A stretch of DNA of 64,000 nucleotides from Larkinella knui (GCF_003858645.1 NZ_RQJP01000001.1:1488001-1552000); one strand, 5' to 3'; shown: positions 45,661 to 57,400, counted from the stretch's first letter. Translations and numbers: made by a program. Notes: generated by a model not told the origin, from the sequence alone.

Positions 45661-48210
45661 TCAAGCCATTTGATCAGAGGACGGTTCTTCTGACCCCTCG
45701 ACCGGTGCATCCGGCAGCACGGCATTTCCTTCAATTTCAACATCTTCCTCCCGGGCAATCCGGGTCACCGACGCGATTTCATCGCCGTCCCGCAGGTTGA
45801 TCAGTCTCACACCCTGGGTGTTCCGGCCAATAACCCGAACCTCATCGACGTGCATCCGAATCGCCGTTCCCGACTTCGTAATGATCATCATATCGTCCGA
45901 ATCCGTCACTTCCAGAATGCCCACGAGGTTCCCGACTTTGTCCGTCACTTTCAGCGTACCGACGCCTTTGGCACCCCGGTTCGTTACGCGGTATTCATCA
46001 ATCGGCGACCGTTTCCCGAAACCTTTCTCCGAAACCACCAGCAGTTGCGCATCGTCGCGACCGATGCACACCATCCCGACGGCTTTGACGCCCGGCTCCA
46101 GATCAATACCGCGAACCCCGGCGGCCGTACGGCCCATGGGGCGCACCCGGCTTTCGTTGAAACGAACGGCTTTTCCCAGACTCGATGAAATCACGATGTC
46201 GTTCTGGCCGTTGGTCATACAAACATTCAGCAGGCGATCTCCCTCCTCTTCGTTGATCGTGATGGCGATGATCCCGTTCTGGCGCGGCCGTGAATACGCT
46301 TCCAGCAGGGTTTTCTTGATCGTTCCCTGCTCCGTACACATCACCAGGTAGTTGTTGTTGATGTAATCGGCATTTTTCAGGTCCTTCACATTGATCACCG
46401 CCCGCACCTTGTCGTCGGATTCAATGTTGATGAAGTTGGCCAGCGGCCGCCCTTTCGAATCCCGGGCTCCTTCGGGCAATTCGTATACCGGCAACCAGTA
46501 CAACCGCCCTTTCTGGGTGAAAATGAGCAGCGTATTGTGCATGGTGGCCATGAACAAATGCTCCGTAAAGTCGTCTTCCTTGGTTTTGGCCGCCCGCGAA
46601 CCGACCCCTCCCCTGCTTTGGGTCCGGTATTCGGTCAACGGAGTTCGTTTGATATAGCCTTCGTGCGAAATGGTAATCAACATTTCGTCATCGGCGATCA
46701 GCGACAGATCGCTGATATTGCCGTCACCCAGAATACTGATTTCCGTCCGGCGGGCATCCCCGTAGCGGGCTTTCAGTTCCAGCAGTTCATCACGGATAAT
46801 TTGCAGCTTCCGTTCTTCGCTCGCCAGAATACTTCGCAAGTCGGCAATCAGTCGCGCCAGTTCTTCGTATTCGGCCACAATCTTGTCGCGCTCCAGTCCC
46901 GTCAACCGTTGCAGACGAAGTTCCAGAATGGCCTTCGCCTGAATTTCCGACAACTTGAAGCGTTCAACGAGTCCGTTTTTGGCCACTTCCGGATCGCGTG
47001 AACTCCGGATGATTTCAATCACCGCATCCAGGTTATCCAGCGCAATGAGCAAACCTTCCAGAATGTGCGCCCGCTTTTCGGCTTCCCGCAGTTCGTATTG
47101 CGTCCGGCGCGTGATCACCTCCTGGCGGTGCTCCACGTAATACCGGATCATGTCTTTCAGGTTCAACAAGACCGGCCGGCCTTTCACCAGCGCAACGTTG
47201 TTGATGTTGAAAGCCGACTGTAGCTGCGTATGCTTATAAAGGTTGTTGAGCACAACGTTCGGAACCGCATCGCGCTTCAGGTCGTACACTACACGCAAAC
47301 CGTCACGGTCCGACTCATCCCGAAAGGCCGAAATCCCTTCAATCTTTTTGTCATTGATCAATTCCGCGGTCTTTTCCAGCATCACGGCTTTGTTGACCAT
47401 ATAGGGAACATCGGATACGATGATCTGCGTTTTGCCCTTGTTCTCTTCGATGGTCGCGTGGGCGCGCAGCACCACCCGGCCCTGTCCGGTGCGGAACGCA
47501 TTCCGCACCCCTTCCATACCATATATAGTAGCCCCCGTCGGAAAGTCCGGCGCGGTGATGTGTTCCATCAACTCATCGATGGAAATATCATGGTTATCGA
47601 TGTAGGCGACAATACCGTTCACCACTTCCGTCAGGTTGTGGGGTGCCATGTTGGTCGCCATCCCGACGGCAATACCCGAGGATCCGTTCAACAACAGGTT
47701 CGGCAGTTTGGCGGGCATCACGGTGGGTTCTTCCAGCGAATCATCGAAGTTCGACTGAAAGTCTACCGTTTCTTTGTATATATCGGTCAGTAATTCTTCG
47801 GCAATGCGCTTGAGCCGCGCTTCGGTATACCGCATGGCGGCCGGAAAGTCGCCGTCGATGGAACCAAAGTTTCCCTGCCCGTCCACCAATGGATACCGCA
47901 ACGACCAGTCCTGGGCCATCCGAACCATCGTCCCATACACGGAAGAGTCACCGTGGGGGTGGTATTTCCCCAAAACTTCCCCGACGATACGGGCCGATTT
48001 CTTGAACGGTTTGTTATAATTGACGCCCAGTTCAGCCATTCCGAAAAGCACCCGGCGGTGTACCGGCTTGAGGCCGTCACGGACGTCGGGTAAGGCGCGG
48101 GAAATGATAACCGACATCGAATAATCGATGTAGGCACCGCGCATTTCGTCTTCAATGTTGATGGGAATAATGTTGGTGGAGTTGTTCTGTTCTTCTGTCT
48201 CTTCTGCCAT
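45661..48210 (-). CDS. gyrA: DNA gyrase subunit A
   Basis: This topoisomerase II subunit cuts and rejoins DNA. The 849-aa protein has the N-terminal winged-helix with the catalytic Tyr in [10 protein letters not shown], a coiled-coil tower, and a six-bladed C-terminal propeller. The propeller has a divergent GyrA box, QSRGGVG rather than QRRGGRG. In the quinolone region [15 protein letters not shown], Ser89 equals E. coli Ser83, but Gly93 (47932-47934) replaces the usual Asp87. Confidence 0.97.
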   Translation of the reverse strand: MAEETEEQNNSTNIIPINIEDEMRGAYIDYSMSVIISRALPDVRDGLKPVHRRVLFGMAELGVNYNKPFKKSARIVGEVLGKYHPHGDSSVYGTMVRMAQDWSLRYPLVDGQGNFGSIDGDFPAAMRYTEARLKRIAEELLTDIYKETVDFQSNFDDSLEEPTVMPAKLPNLLLNGSSGIAVGMATNMAPHNLTEVVNGIVAYIDNHDISIDELMEHITAPDFPTGATIYGMEGVRNAFRTGQGRVVLRAHATIEENKGKTQIIVSDVPYMVNKAVMLEKTAELINDKKIEGISAFRDESDRDGLRVVYDLKRDAVPNVVLNNLYKHTQLQSAFNINNVALVKGRPVLLNLKDMIRYYVEHRQEVITRRTQYELREAEKRAHILEGLLIALDNLDAVIEIIRSSRDPEVAKNGLVERFKLSEIQAKAILELRLQRLTGLERDKIVAEYEELARLIADLRSILASEERKLQIIRDELLELKARYGDARRTEISILGDGNISDLSLIADDEMLITISHEGYIKRTPLTEYRTQSRGGVGSRAAKTKEDDFTEHLFMATMHNTLLIFTQKGRLYWLPVYELPEGARDSKGRPLANFINIESDDKVRAVINVKDLKNADYINNNYLVMCTEQGTIKKTLLEAYSRPRQNGIIAITINEEEGDRLLNVCMTNGQNDIVISSSLGKAVRFNESRVRPMGRTAAGVRGIDLEPGVKAVGMVCIGRDDAQLLVVSEKGFGKRSPIDEYRVTNRGAKGVGTLKVTDKVGNLVGILEVTDSDDMMIITKSGTAIRMHVDEVRVIGRNTQGVRLINLRDGDEIASVTRIAREEDVEIEGNAVLPDAPVEGSEEPSSDQMA

Positions 48211-48684
48211 AAGAAGTAAATTCTTTGTCCGATAATCCGAACGAAGCGATGGTTAAAAAAGTGGAACCGCCCCACGGAAACCTGTTAGACGGTTTGAGGC
48301 ATGTTCTAGCGTACGCCTATCATACAAATATGCAAAAAAATCGCCACAAATAAAAGTATTTGCCGCGTGAAGTGCAATTTTCAGCCCTCCGGACGGAGCC
48401 GGATTCTCGCAGGTTCCGCCCGGTTTTCCGGCGTGAACCCCAAAGCCATTTTCCAGTGATTCGCACGAACTTGATTGACCCCTTTTTTAACCTGTCCTGG
48501 AGCAAGGAGCAAGCATCAAGGCCATATCGACCCGTACGCTCAAATCTTACTGAATGGTAGGTGTCGATTCAAAAAACAGGTCTTTTTTCAGCCTGAAAAG
48601 TTTGGTTGCGGTTAAATTGTAATTGATACAGATTGACTATATTTGAACCAACTACCCCAGTTTTGGTTCCCTTCATTCCTTTCA
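48211..48684. other. Intergenic region between divergent gyrA and the response regulator gene
   Basis: The stretch contains the response-regulator promoter (48617-48645) near its right end and AT-rich sequence next to gyrA where a gyrA promoter should lie, though no full consensus is seen. The short plus-strand frame at 48360-48560 shows no domain. Nothing else is recognisable. Confidence 0.5.
48617..48645 (+). promoter_or_regulatory. Consensus promoter of the response regulator gene
   Basis: TTG (48617-48619), 18-nt spacer, TATATTTG (48638-48645). It overlaps the alternative start codon at 48643, so translation must begin at the ATG at 48685. Confidence 0.7.
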
Positions 48685-49104
48685 ATGGCTCGCAGATACC
48701 GTATTATCATTACCGATGACGACGACGACGATCGGCTTTTATTCAAATCGGTGTTTGATAGCAGCGGGATGGATTGTGACGTAAGTTTTGCGGGTGACGG
48801 TGTAGAACTACTGGATTTTCTGGAAAACGCCCGGCACCTTCCGGCTTTAATTTTTCTGGATCTGAACATGCCCCGAATGGACGGCTTTGCCACCCTCGAC
48901 GAATTGCGGTCGAACCCCGCCTTCCGTTCCATTCCGGTTATTATTTTTACGACCTCTTCATTGCCCGAACACATCACCCGATGCTACCAGCTGGGGGCCA
49001 ATTCGTATTTAATCAAACCGTCTGGCTATCAGCAACTCACCACGCTTATTCATCAAATCCGGACGTTCTGGTTTGATACGGCCCGCCTTCCTTCCAGGAC
49101 CTGA
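48685..49104 (+). CDS. Single-domain response regulator (CheY-like)
   Basis: The 139-aa protein is one receiver domain: acidic pocket ITDDDDDDRLL, phospho-acceptor Asp59 in LIFLDLNMPRMDG, the Thr/Ser in IFTTSSLPEH and Lys in YLIKPSGYQQL. No output domain follows. It may pass phosphate to or from the hybrid kinase encoded next, about 250 bp downstream, but cognate pairing is not proven. I start at 48685 because the promoter overlaps the earlier ATG. Confidence 0.9.
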   Translation: MARRYRIIITDDDDDDRLLFKSVFDSSGMDCDVSFAGDGVELLDFLENARHLPALIFLDLNMPRMDGFATLDELRSNPAFRSIPVIIFTTSSLPEHITRCYQLGANSYLIKPSGYQQLTTLIHQIRTFWFDTARLPSRT

Positions 49105-49351
49105 GACGGCCGTTTGAAACGAAAAAACCGCCTGCTGAATCGCCGGTTCCGATTCTCCTTTCTTTCCAGTCAGCGCGTGACAATCCGATGGGGCAGGCCA
49201 GAAAAATTCCTGCGACCTTTTCCCGGCGATTCGGCGTACCAAATCATCTTTGGACTAAAAATTGAGGGGAAATTAGTAGCCCTACAAACCACACCCTATT
49301 GTCTGGTAATCGAGAAGTAGTTTTACTCAACACGGTCGTTCCTCCAACCCC

Positions 49352-51745
49352 ATGAAGAGCCGTTTTTTTTCGGACCTGATTCGTAAACGCGTTTTTCTTT
49401 CTTTCCTCAGCCTCCTTGGTTTTCTGGTGGCAGGCTGCTCCATGAACCCGTCGGACCGCCTTCAAACGCCGGTGGCCCGGGAAGGCTTGCTGGATCTGCG
49501 CACGGTCGACTTTACGCAGCAAACCGTCGCCTTAAACGGAAGCTGGAAGTGGTACTGGCACGCGCTGCGCAATCCCGGCGATCCGGAGACGACGTTTGAA
49601 TACAGCCCGTTTCCCCAGCTCTGGACCGAGCAGACGTGGAATAAAAAACCGCTTTCCTCCTTCGGCTACGCAACCTACGCCCTGACGGTATTGCTTCCAC
49701 ACAGCACTCCGCCCCTGGCCCTGAGGATGCCCGATACGTTTTCGGCACACCGGCTGTTTCTGAACGGAACAGAGCTGGCCCAAAGCGGTATTCCCGGAAC
49801 TTCGGCGGAAACAACGATTCCTTTCTGGTCGACCCAGCTAAAACCGGTTCCTAAAACGGATACGCTCCGCCTGTTGCTGCAAATCGCCAATTTTCACCAT
49901 TCGAAAGGAGGTGCCTACAAACCGCTGTTCCTGGGGAAGGCCGACGATTTGATCGTTACCAGGAACCGCGAATTTGCCCTGGATTTTATCCTGACGGGTT
50001 GCCTGTTCATGGGCGGGCTGTTTTTTCTGGGGCTCTACCTCTTCGGGCGCCACGAGACCTCCATTCTTTACTTTTCGCTCTTTTGTCTCCTGTACAGCTA
50101 CCGAATCATCGGCACCGATCATTACGCACTCCATTCCCTGTTGCATAATGCAGGCTGGTCCCTCACGCTTCACCTCGAATACCTGTCGCTGTTCCTGAGC
50201 ATTGCGGTTTTTGCGTGGTATACCCGATCACTTTATCCCGCCGATGTCAACCATGGGTTTGTAAAAATGCTGGCGGGAGTCTGTCTGGCTTTTGCCGCCG
50301 TAACCCTCCTGTTTCCACCCGTCCTCTTTACGCAGACGATCACGCTGTTTCTGGGGTTGATGTTTATCTACATTGGCTATGCTTTTTACGTGTACTGGCT
50401 GGCGGCCCGGCGCAAACGCCCCGGCGCGGTCTACTCGTTGATGAGCACGGGCGTGCTGCTGGCGGTTTTCACAATCATTATCTTTAAGTATTTCCGGGTC
50501 GCTTTTCCCGAAATCTGGGTACTTTTTATCGGGTATCTGGGATTTTTCTTCCTGCAATCGCTGGTGCTGTCGTTCCGGTTTGCCTTTACGCTGAAACAGG
50601 CCAAGGAACAGGCCGAAGAAGGATTACGGGTAAAAAATGAGTTTTTGAGTACGATGAGTCACGAAATCCGGACGCCCCTGAATGCCGTTATCGGGATGAC
50701 CCACTTGCTATTACAGGACCATCCGCGCCCGGATCAAAAGCAACAATTGGATGTCATGCTGTTTTCGGCCAAGAATTTACTCCATATTGTCAATGATATT
50801 TTAGATTTTAACCGAATCGAAGCAGGAAAAACAACGCTGGAACACATACCGATGGATCCGGCCAGTATCTTGCAGAATGTTGTTTCCACTTACCAGACGC
50901 TGGCCCGGGAAAAATCACTGGACCTCCGGCTGTCGATCGACCCGAAGTTTACCAACCGGGTCCTGGGCGATCCTACCCGGCTGGCGCAGGTCATCGCCAA
51001 CCTGGTTCATAATGCCATTAAGTTTACCGAACAAGGCGAGGTAGTCGTCAGCTTGTCCGTCGACGAACAAACCGAACAGACGATCACGCTCACCATCGCG
51101 GTCAAAGACACAGGCATTGGTATTGCGCCCGAAAAACAGGAACTGGTTTTTAACCGGTTTACGCAGGCCGACTCGTCCCTGTCACGCAGTTACGGCGGTA
51201 CGGGACTCGGACTGACCATCTGCCGGCGGATTCTGCACTTACAACAGGTTGAACTCCATCTCGAAAGTGAACCGGGGAAAGGCTCCCGGTTCTATTTTAC
51301 GCAAACATTCCCGAGAGTAATTACAGCGCAGGAACCTCAGGAGGAATCCCGGCCTGTTCCCAAAGAGAAGCCTTTACTTGGATTTACCATCCTGCTGGTT
51401 GAAGACAATACGATGAATGTCTTACTGGCTAAAAGTGTGCTCGAACGGCTCGGCGCGTCCGTCGATGTGGCGACCAACGGGCAGGAAGCGGTCGATATGC
51501 TGGATTCCTCCAAACACAGCCTGGTTTTGATGGATCTGCAGATGCCGGTGATGGACGGCTATGAGGCCACCCGAATCATCCGGGAACGGCATGAAACCCT
51601 GCCCATCATCGCCGTAACCGCCAGCCTGCCCCAGGAAGTCGGCGACCGGGCCCAGGTCGCCGGTTTAAACGAGATTCTGGTCAAGCCCTATAATCCGCGG
51701 AGCTTGATGCGGGTGGTCATGAAAAATCTCAATCTGCAAAGTTAA
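49352..51745 (+). CDS. Hybrid sensor histidine kinase/response regulator with 7TM sensor
   Basis: The 797-aa protein has an N-terminal hydrophobic segment with a lipobox-like LVAGCS, an extracytoplasmic beta domain of the 7TMR-DISM type (residues 50-200) and about seven membrane helices (210-400). HisKA follows with phospho-His437 in STMSHEIRTPLN. HATPase has the N and G boxes (LVHNAIKFTE, DTGIGIAPEKQ, YGGTGLGLTI). A C-terminal receiver has Asp728 in LVLMDLQMPVMDG. The ligand is unknown. The CHAT operon begins 95 bp downstream. Confidence 0.93.
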   Translation: MKSRFFSDLIRKRVFLSFLSLLGFLVAGCSMNPSDRLQTPVAREGLLDLRTVDFTQQTVALNGSWKWYWHALRNPGDPETTFEYSPFPQLWTEQTWNKKPLSSFGYATYALTVLLPHSTPPLALRMPDTFSAHRLFLNGTELAQSGIPGTSAETTIPFWSTQLKPVPKTDTLRLLLQIANFHHSKGGAYKPLFLGKADDLIVTRNREFALDFILTGCLFMGGLFFLGLYLFGRHETSILYFSLFCLLYSYRIIGTDHYALHSLLHNAGWSLTLHLEYLSLFLSIAVFAWYTRSLYPADVNHGFVKMLAGVCLAFAAVTLLFPPVLFTQTITLFLGLMFIYIGYAFYVYWLAARRKRPGAVYSLMSTGVLLAVFTIIIFKYFRVAFPEIWVLFIGYLGFFFLQSLVLSFRFAFTLKQAKEQAEEGLRVKNEFLSTMSHEIRTPLNAVIGMTHLLLQDHPRPDQKQQLDVMLFSAKNLLHIVNDILDFNRIEAGKTTLEHIPMDPASILQNVVSTYQTLAREKSLDLRLSIDPKFTNRVLGDPTRLAQVIANLVHNAIKFTEQGEVVVSLSVDEQTEQTITLTIAVKDTGIGIAPEKQELVFNRFTQADSSLSRSYGGTGLGLTICRRILHLQQVELHLESEPGKGSRFYFTQTFPRVITAQEPQEESRPVPKEKPLLGFTILLVEDNTMNVLLAKSVLERLGASVDVATNGQEAVDMLDSSKHSLVLMDLQMPVMDGYEATRIIRERHETLPIIAVTASLPQEVGDRAQVAGLNEILVKPYNPRSLMRVVMKNLNLQS

Positions 51746-51840
51746 GCCCCTTACCCTCAACCGTTAAATAATAACCCGGCCGTAGCTACCCACTATTTAT
51801 TTATATTACTTTCCGAAGTCAGGTCGACCCGGAAGGTATT

Positions 51841-53391
51841 ATGAGCAAGCCCGTTGTTTTTATTGCCAGCGCAAATCCGTCCACGCTGAACGATGGGCCG
51901 TATCTGGATGCGCTAAAAGAGGAAATAAAGTACATCGACGAACTGCTCACGGAACTGGAATTAAATGATGAGATTATCTACCCAACGCCGTCCACCGAAA
52001 CCGACGCTACCATCATCCACAAGGCACTCGTAAAAATCAGTCAGAATCTCACTATTTTTCATTATTGCGGTCACGCCAGCCAGACTAATTTTACCCTGAC
52101 CGACGGTTCCTACAGCCAGGATCGATTGCTTAAATTACTGAGTGGAAAAAAGCCCAAACTGGTATTTTTAAACGGCTGTTCTACCTACGGGTACGTCGAT
52201 GCGCTCCTCAATGCCGGTATCGAAGCCGTCATTGCCACCTCGACCTCCGTACCGGACGGTCAGGCCAGCGAGTTTGCCAAAGAATTTTATTTTTCATTTA
52301 CCCGGCCCCAGAAAACACTTCAGGCAGCCTTTGACGAAGCGGTTTCTACCTCGAGCGTCTTGTCAGGCAAACCATCGACCTTTGTGCGGGGCGGATTTCC
52401 GACCGGTATTCCGGACGCACCCTGCGCCTGGGGTTTGTATTACAATCAGCCGGATGTATTGAAATGGTGTCTGGTTGGCAAGCGGTTCAGTCCGGAAAAA
52501 GCCGCTCCGGTCGACCGCCAAAAAGCTTTTCTTTGCGACCGTGATCAATACCGGAACGTATTCGACCCCAGCTTTAACCTCGTTCAGGGGCTGGATGTTC
52601 TCTACCGGCCCGTGCAGCATTACCTGATGGTGGGGGAAGATTGTCAGTCACCGCTCGGGCTGGCCCGCAAACTGGTGTATGAGAAAATTACGAAGAATAC
52701 CAACCGCATTTATAACTACCCCTTCGACCCAAACGACCGGCGACGCGATGCCGATGACATGCTCGTTAAACTCAACCGGGCCTACGATAATCCCATCAAA
52801 ATCCGGCGCGAACTCTATAAAATCATCAAGGGTCAGGATGCCGTCAATCGCTTGACGTTCGATGATTTTCTGGCCATTCCGGAGGTGCAGCACAGCCAGT
52901 ATACCATCGTGGCCATTCAGATTAATGCCGACGATTTACTGGAAAAAGTAGTCGATTCGATCAAAGCGTTTATGACGGATTTCAACCCGGCCGAAACGGG
53001 TTCGAATCCGCCGGGCCGCCCCTATTTATTGTTTTTCTGGACCATCATGTATACACCGAAAGAACGCTGGTATTCGGCTTTTATTCCGGGAAATTCCGTC
53101 AGAAAAATCCTGAAACCTTTCAGGAATTCCGGCCTCTTCAAGCCCGATGATCCGGCCAATAGCCCGCTCATTATATTGAATCAGGAGGACGAACTGCTGG
53201 CGGTTCCCGACCAGCGGAAATACATCGACGAATGGTTCCGTAAATACCTCCGCACGGCGTCCGATACCGACCGGGAGCACGTGATTACCAGCATTTTTCA
53301 GGCCAATGATCCCAAAAAGATCGATGTGCCGGAGCTGGAAGATAAACTACTGACGCTGATCGAGCGTCTGAATACTCCTCAAACCCTTTGA
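51841..53391 (+). CDS. CHAT caspase-like protease with C-terminal iSTAND-like domain
   Basis: Residues 1-200 match the CHAT (caspase-HetF-associated) peptidase fold. The likely catalytic His78 lies in IFHYCGHAS and Cys113 in VFLNGCST, with AVIATSTSVPD and a helix EFAKEFYFSF between the later strands. CHAT enzymes act as cell-death or conflict proteases. Residues about 230-510 (QKAFLCDRDQY, QHYLMVGEDCQSPLGLARKL) resemble the inactive-STAND (iSTAND) module of conflict systems and show no P-loop. The gene heads a tight operon with MoxR and a vWA-like membrane protein. Substrate and trigger are unknown. Confidence 0.8.
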   Translation: MSKPVVFIASANPSTLNDGPYLDALKEEIKYIDELLTELELNDEIIYPTPSTETDATIIHKALVKISQNLTIFHYCGHASQTNFTLTDGSYSQDRLLKLLSGKKPKLVFLNGCSTYGYVDALLNAGIEAVIATSTSVPDGQASEFAKEFYFSFTRPQKTLQAAFDEAVSTSSVLSGKPSTFVRGGFPTGIPDAPCAWGLYYNQPDVLKWCLVGKRFSPEKAAPVDRQKAFLCDRDQYRNVFDPSFNLVQGLDVLYRPVQHYLMVGEDCQSPLGLARKLVYEKITKNTNRIYNYPFDPNDRRRDADDMLVKLNRAYDNPIKIRRELYKIIKGQDAVNRLTFDDFLAIPEVQHSQYTIVAIQINADDLLEKVVDSIKAFMTDFNPAETGSNPPGRPYLLFFWTIMYTPKERWYSAFIPGNSVRKILKPFRNSGLFKPDDPANSPLIILNQEDELLAVPDQRKYIDEWFRKYLRTASDTDREHVITSIFQANDPKKIDVPELEDKLLTLIERLNTPQTL

Positions 53392-53395
53392 AGAA

Positions 53396-54454
53396 ATGGC
53401 TATTGTCGAAAATTTTTCATTTGACGAGACTACCGAGCTGAATGTCCCGCGGATGGAGAAAAATCCGTCTGATTATATCCTCGACTCGGCCCTGTACAAT
53501 GCCGTCCGGGTGGCCATTTTACTCAAGCAACCGTTGCTGCTGACCGGTGAACCCGGTACGGGAAAAACCCGGCTGGCCGAAAAACTAGCCGCCGATTTGC
53601 ACCAGATGTATCCGGACGAATACCTGAGTAAACCGCTGGTTTTCAACACCAAAACCGTTTCGACATCGACGGATTTGTTTTACCTGTATGATGCCCTGGG
53701 CCATTTTCACGCAACTCATTTCGATTCGATACCGGTGGTTGCACCCGAAGGCGCTGGACATGAAACGGCTCGATCGGTTCCGGAAAAACCGCCGGTTCCC
53801 GAGGTGGCCCGGCACATCCGGCTTCAGGCACTGGGCCAGGCAATTGTGCTCAGCAGCCAAGCCATGCTGGACAAATGTCCGTATCTGCACATGAATGACA
53901 TCGATCCATCGAAACCCCGCAGTTCGGTGGTGTTGATCGACGAAGTGGACAAAGCCCCGCGCGATTTCACGAACGACCTCCTCAATGAACTCGATCGTTT
54001 CATGTTTCAGGTCCGGGAAGATGGCAATGAGGTCTACGCCATGGGTTCGAAAAACATTTTCGTCATCCTGACCAGCAATTCGGAAAAAAACCTGCCGGAT
54101 GCCTTTCTGCGTCGGTGTATTTTTTATCACATCGCGTTTCCGAAAGAAGACCAGTTAATGGAAATCATTCTGAATCAGATTTTTAACAGACTTCCGGAGC
54201 TGACCGATTCTCCGGCAAAACGCCAGACCCTGCAGCAGACCCTCACGGACTACATTGCGTTTTTCATGACGGTTAAAAATGCGAATCTGAAGAAAAAACC
54301 GGCTACGGCGGAGCTCATTAGCTGGATCTATTTCCTGCGGGATGACATTCTCAAAAACCGGCGTCCGAAGGAAGTGGACGAGCAAAAGCGCCTGGCCAGT
54401 TACAGCATTCTGGCTAAACATGCCGAAGATTTAGCGTTGCTAAAAACCCTGTAA
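53396..54454 (+). CDS. MoxR family AAA+ ATPase
   Basis: The 352-aa protein has Walker A GEPGTGKT (51-58), Walker B VVLIDEVDKAP (178-188), sensor 1 LTSNSE (225-230) and the arginine pair RR at 239-240. It ends with the helical lid domain. MoxR ATPases act as chaperones, commonly with vWA partners, to remodel or activate target complexes. An insertion between Walker A and B (about 105-150) is longer than in simple MoxR proteins. It starts 4 bp after the CHAT gene and ends 16 bp before the vWA-like gene. Confidence 0.92.
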   Translation: MAIVENFSFDETTELNVPRMEKNPSDYILDSALYNAVRVAILLKQPLLLTGEPGTGKTRLAEKLAADLHQMYPDEYLSKPLVFNTKTVSTSTDLFYLYDALGHFHATHFDSIPVVAPEGAGHETARSVPEKPPVPEVARHIRLQALGQAIVLSSQAMLDKCPYLHMNDIDPSKPRSSVVLIDEVDKAPRDFTNDLLNELDRFMFQVREDGNEVYAMGSKNIFVILTSNSEKNLPDAFLRRCIFYHIAFPKEDQLMEIILNQIFNRLPELTDSPAKRQTLQQTLTDYIAFFMTVKNANLKKKPATAELISWIYFLRDDILKNRRPKEVDEQKRLASYSILAKHAEDLALLKTL

Positions 54455-54470
54455 CGGCTTTTATACGGTT

Positions 54471-57400
54471 ATGACGCCCGTTTCGCCCCAACGTCCGATT
54501 CCTCTGGGCGAGTTGCTCGAACAACTTCGTCTGGAAGGGTTTGCCGTTACGCCGGAGGTTTATGACCGCTGTTTCAGAGTTGCCGGTGTTTATTTTCCAA
54601 CGGGCTGGACCGAATCACCCGACGGAAGCCGGCCAGACCGGACGCTCCGGGAATTGAAGGAAGTACTGGGTCCGGTGGTGGCCCGGTCCGACATCGAGCA
54701 GGAAAAGTTCGGGCTGATTTTTGACCAGGTACTAACCAGGCCCAGCCCGGAAACCGGGGAACTAAAAACGACGGTTCAACAAAAGTCGCCCGGACGCAGG
54801 CCCTGGTTTTGGGGTTTGCTCCTGGCCGCAATGCTCTTGACCGGTGGCGGTATCGGGTATTTTATCTACCAGCCACCACCGGTCGTTCCGGTTCCCCAAC
54901 CGGCCGATTCGACCAACCGGAAATTGCCGGACCCCAATTGCCTCATTAAAGTAAGCGTTGCATCCATTGTGGGCAACCAGGTGACGTTCCTGAATCAAAG
55001 CCCCGGGCTGAAACTGCACTACGCGTATAAATGGGATTTTGATGGTACCAAACCCGTTATCGTGACGACGGATTCGACGATCACCCATACGTTTCCGGCT
55101 TTAACGGCGTCAACCGTCGTTACAATTGCGCTTCAGGATGGCGGATGTGATCAGACGTTCCTGCTTACCAACCTGTACCGTACTAACCAGCCGACGCTGG
55201 AATCGTTTCCGCTCGTGGTAGCGGCCCCGTCGCTCCATACGACCTATGCGATAAACCGCGGGTCGCTGCTGCTGGCGGTTTTGTTGGGAACGGGGCTCTT
55301 TGGCGTCATCAGCTTCCGGTATTTTTTTACCCGCCGGAAAGTCAGGCCGAGTGACAGCCCGCCTTATTTCCTGACATTTCCTGACCAGGAAAAAACCATC
55401 AAGGTTGCCGGGTCGATGGAAGTATGGGCGCGGCAACTGAATCAGCGCGAGGAAGGCCAACGACGGGTGATGGACATTGCCCGAACTATCCGGGCTACCG
55501 CGCGAATGGGCGGTTATCCCGCCATTTACTACCAGCAAATCAAGCTTCGTCCGCGGTATCTGGTTCTGATCGACAACCGGTCGACGTTCCACCAGCAAGC
55601 CCGGCTTTATGCCTACCTAGGCACCGTCCTGATGGAGAGGGATGTGGAGCTGGAACTGTTTTTTTTCAATGCCGACCCGCGCACTTGCTGGAATGAAAAA
55701 TACCCGAAAGGCATCGCCATCGGTGATCTGTACCGCATCCACCGGGCCTCGCAGCTGGTTTTGATTACGGAAGGCGTCAGGCTTCTCGACTACGAAAAAG
55801 GCACGGTGGCGTCGTGGGTGACGAACCTGTTCGACGGGTGGGAGAAACGCGCCATTCTGACCCCGGTTTATGCCGAAAACTGGACGTACATCGAAGCCCT
55901 TCTCAGCCGGTTTTTCATCGTATTGCCCGCCACGCCCGAAGGGCAACTGCTGCTCCGGGCGTATTTACAGGCCGACGAACTACCCACATTTCAGGAACTA
56001 CTTCGCCGGTTTCAACGGTCTACCGATCAGGTGGCCGACCGAGGTTTTTTCGGTAAATCGGCGGAAAAGCTCACCATCGCAGACATCGATCAGTTTCTGG
56101 AAACCGGGTTTGAGGATGAAAATTTAACCGAACCCGACAAAATCAGGCTAAAACAATGGGCCTACGCCACCGCCGTTTACCCCACTCCTACCTGGGAAAT
56201 GACGCTGACCATCGGGAAAGCCCTGGAACAGTATTATCAAACCGACACCCTTGTAACGACAACTAATCTTCTGAAAATAAGCGCGTTGCCGTGGCTCCAG
56301 CAAAGCAGAATACCCGATCCCTTACGGGCCGCGTTGCTGGATCGACTGGCGGAATTTCCGCCCAACTTGCAGACAGGGATTCAGAACGACGTGCTGGCCC
56401 TGCTACAATCGGTGAAAACCGTACCCGGTAGCATGGCCGGAGAAGAACAGGAAATGCATACTTACGAGGTGTGGCTCACGGACGAAAACCGCCGGCCGGA
56501 AGCCTTGCGGAAGCTCGCGCCGTTTCAAAAAGCGGGTCTCATCACCAATCGGGTGGTCGACCGGCAGGTGGCCGACCACGGGCGTCGCCAGCAACTGGCT
56601 TACGTTCTGACCCTGGCGACGGCTGCGGTTTTGCTGTTGATCAGTGGCTATTTTATTCTTTCCCAACAGCCCAACCGGACCTCGACCGGTTTAAACCGGT
56701 TTTTTTATTCCCGGTCCGACACCACCTTTTCCGACAGTGCGGTGATTTACAACAACCTGGCCGCTTCGGTTTTGGATAAAAGGCTGGAAGACATCAATGC
56801 CGTGTCCGAACTAAAAAGCTGGAGTGCACGCATAGGATACGCATTTCCCCGAACCAGTCCGGTTCAGGCCTACTCGTATTCCACTCGTGCCATCCCCGAA
56901 TCCGAGTTGTACGAGCTTCGACTGGCTTTTGTACTGGCTTCTCTGCGCAACCGGATTACCTTCGAGGCTCTGTATAACCTCCACGCCATCCGGTACGGAT
57001 ACGGTTTTCACCTCGACTCGTTACCGAATCGATCGGCAACCGACGTTTCCCGCGTCGTTAGTCCGCTCGGCGAAGTCAACCAGATCGTGGCACCAACCTC
57101 CTGGTTTCAATCGACCGAAATGACGCCCATGGACACGTTGGTGAGGCAGTATGTCACGCTGCTCAATCAGAACCTGCCGATCGATACCATCCGACAGAAA
57201 ATCAATACGCTCGATAGCTACGGTGCCAATTTGAGACGGCTCGGAGCGATGCCTCCGCTGACCGATCAGGAAATCAACCGGGCCAAACAGGCCGGCCAAT
57301 TCAATCGGGTCAGCCTCCTGCTTCCTTCTCAAACCGGTAAAAATATTCTCCGCGTCCGGCTGCCCCGCCTGAATACAACACCGACCGAACTGGATTCTCT

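Noticed and set aside
48360-48560. 66-codon frame between gyrA and the response regulator
   Set aside because: Arg/Pro-rich chance-like translation with no support from motifs or spacing.
49114-49320. 68-codon frame between the response regulator and the hybrid kinase
   Set aside because: Basic, unconserved-looking translation with no domain; spacing suggests intergenic DNA.
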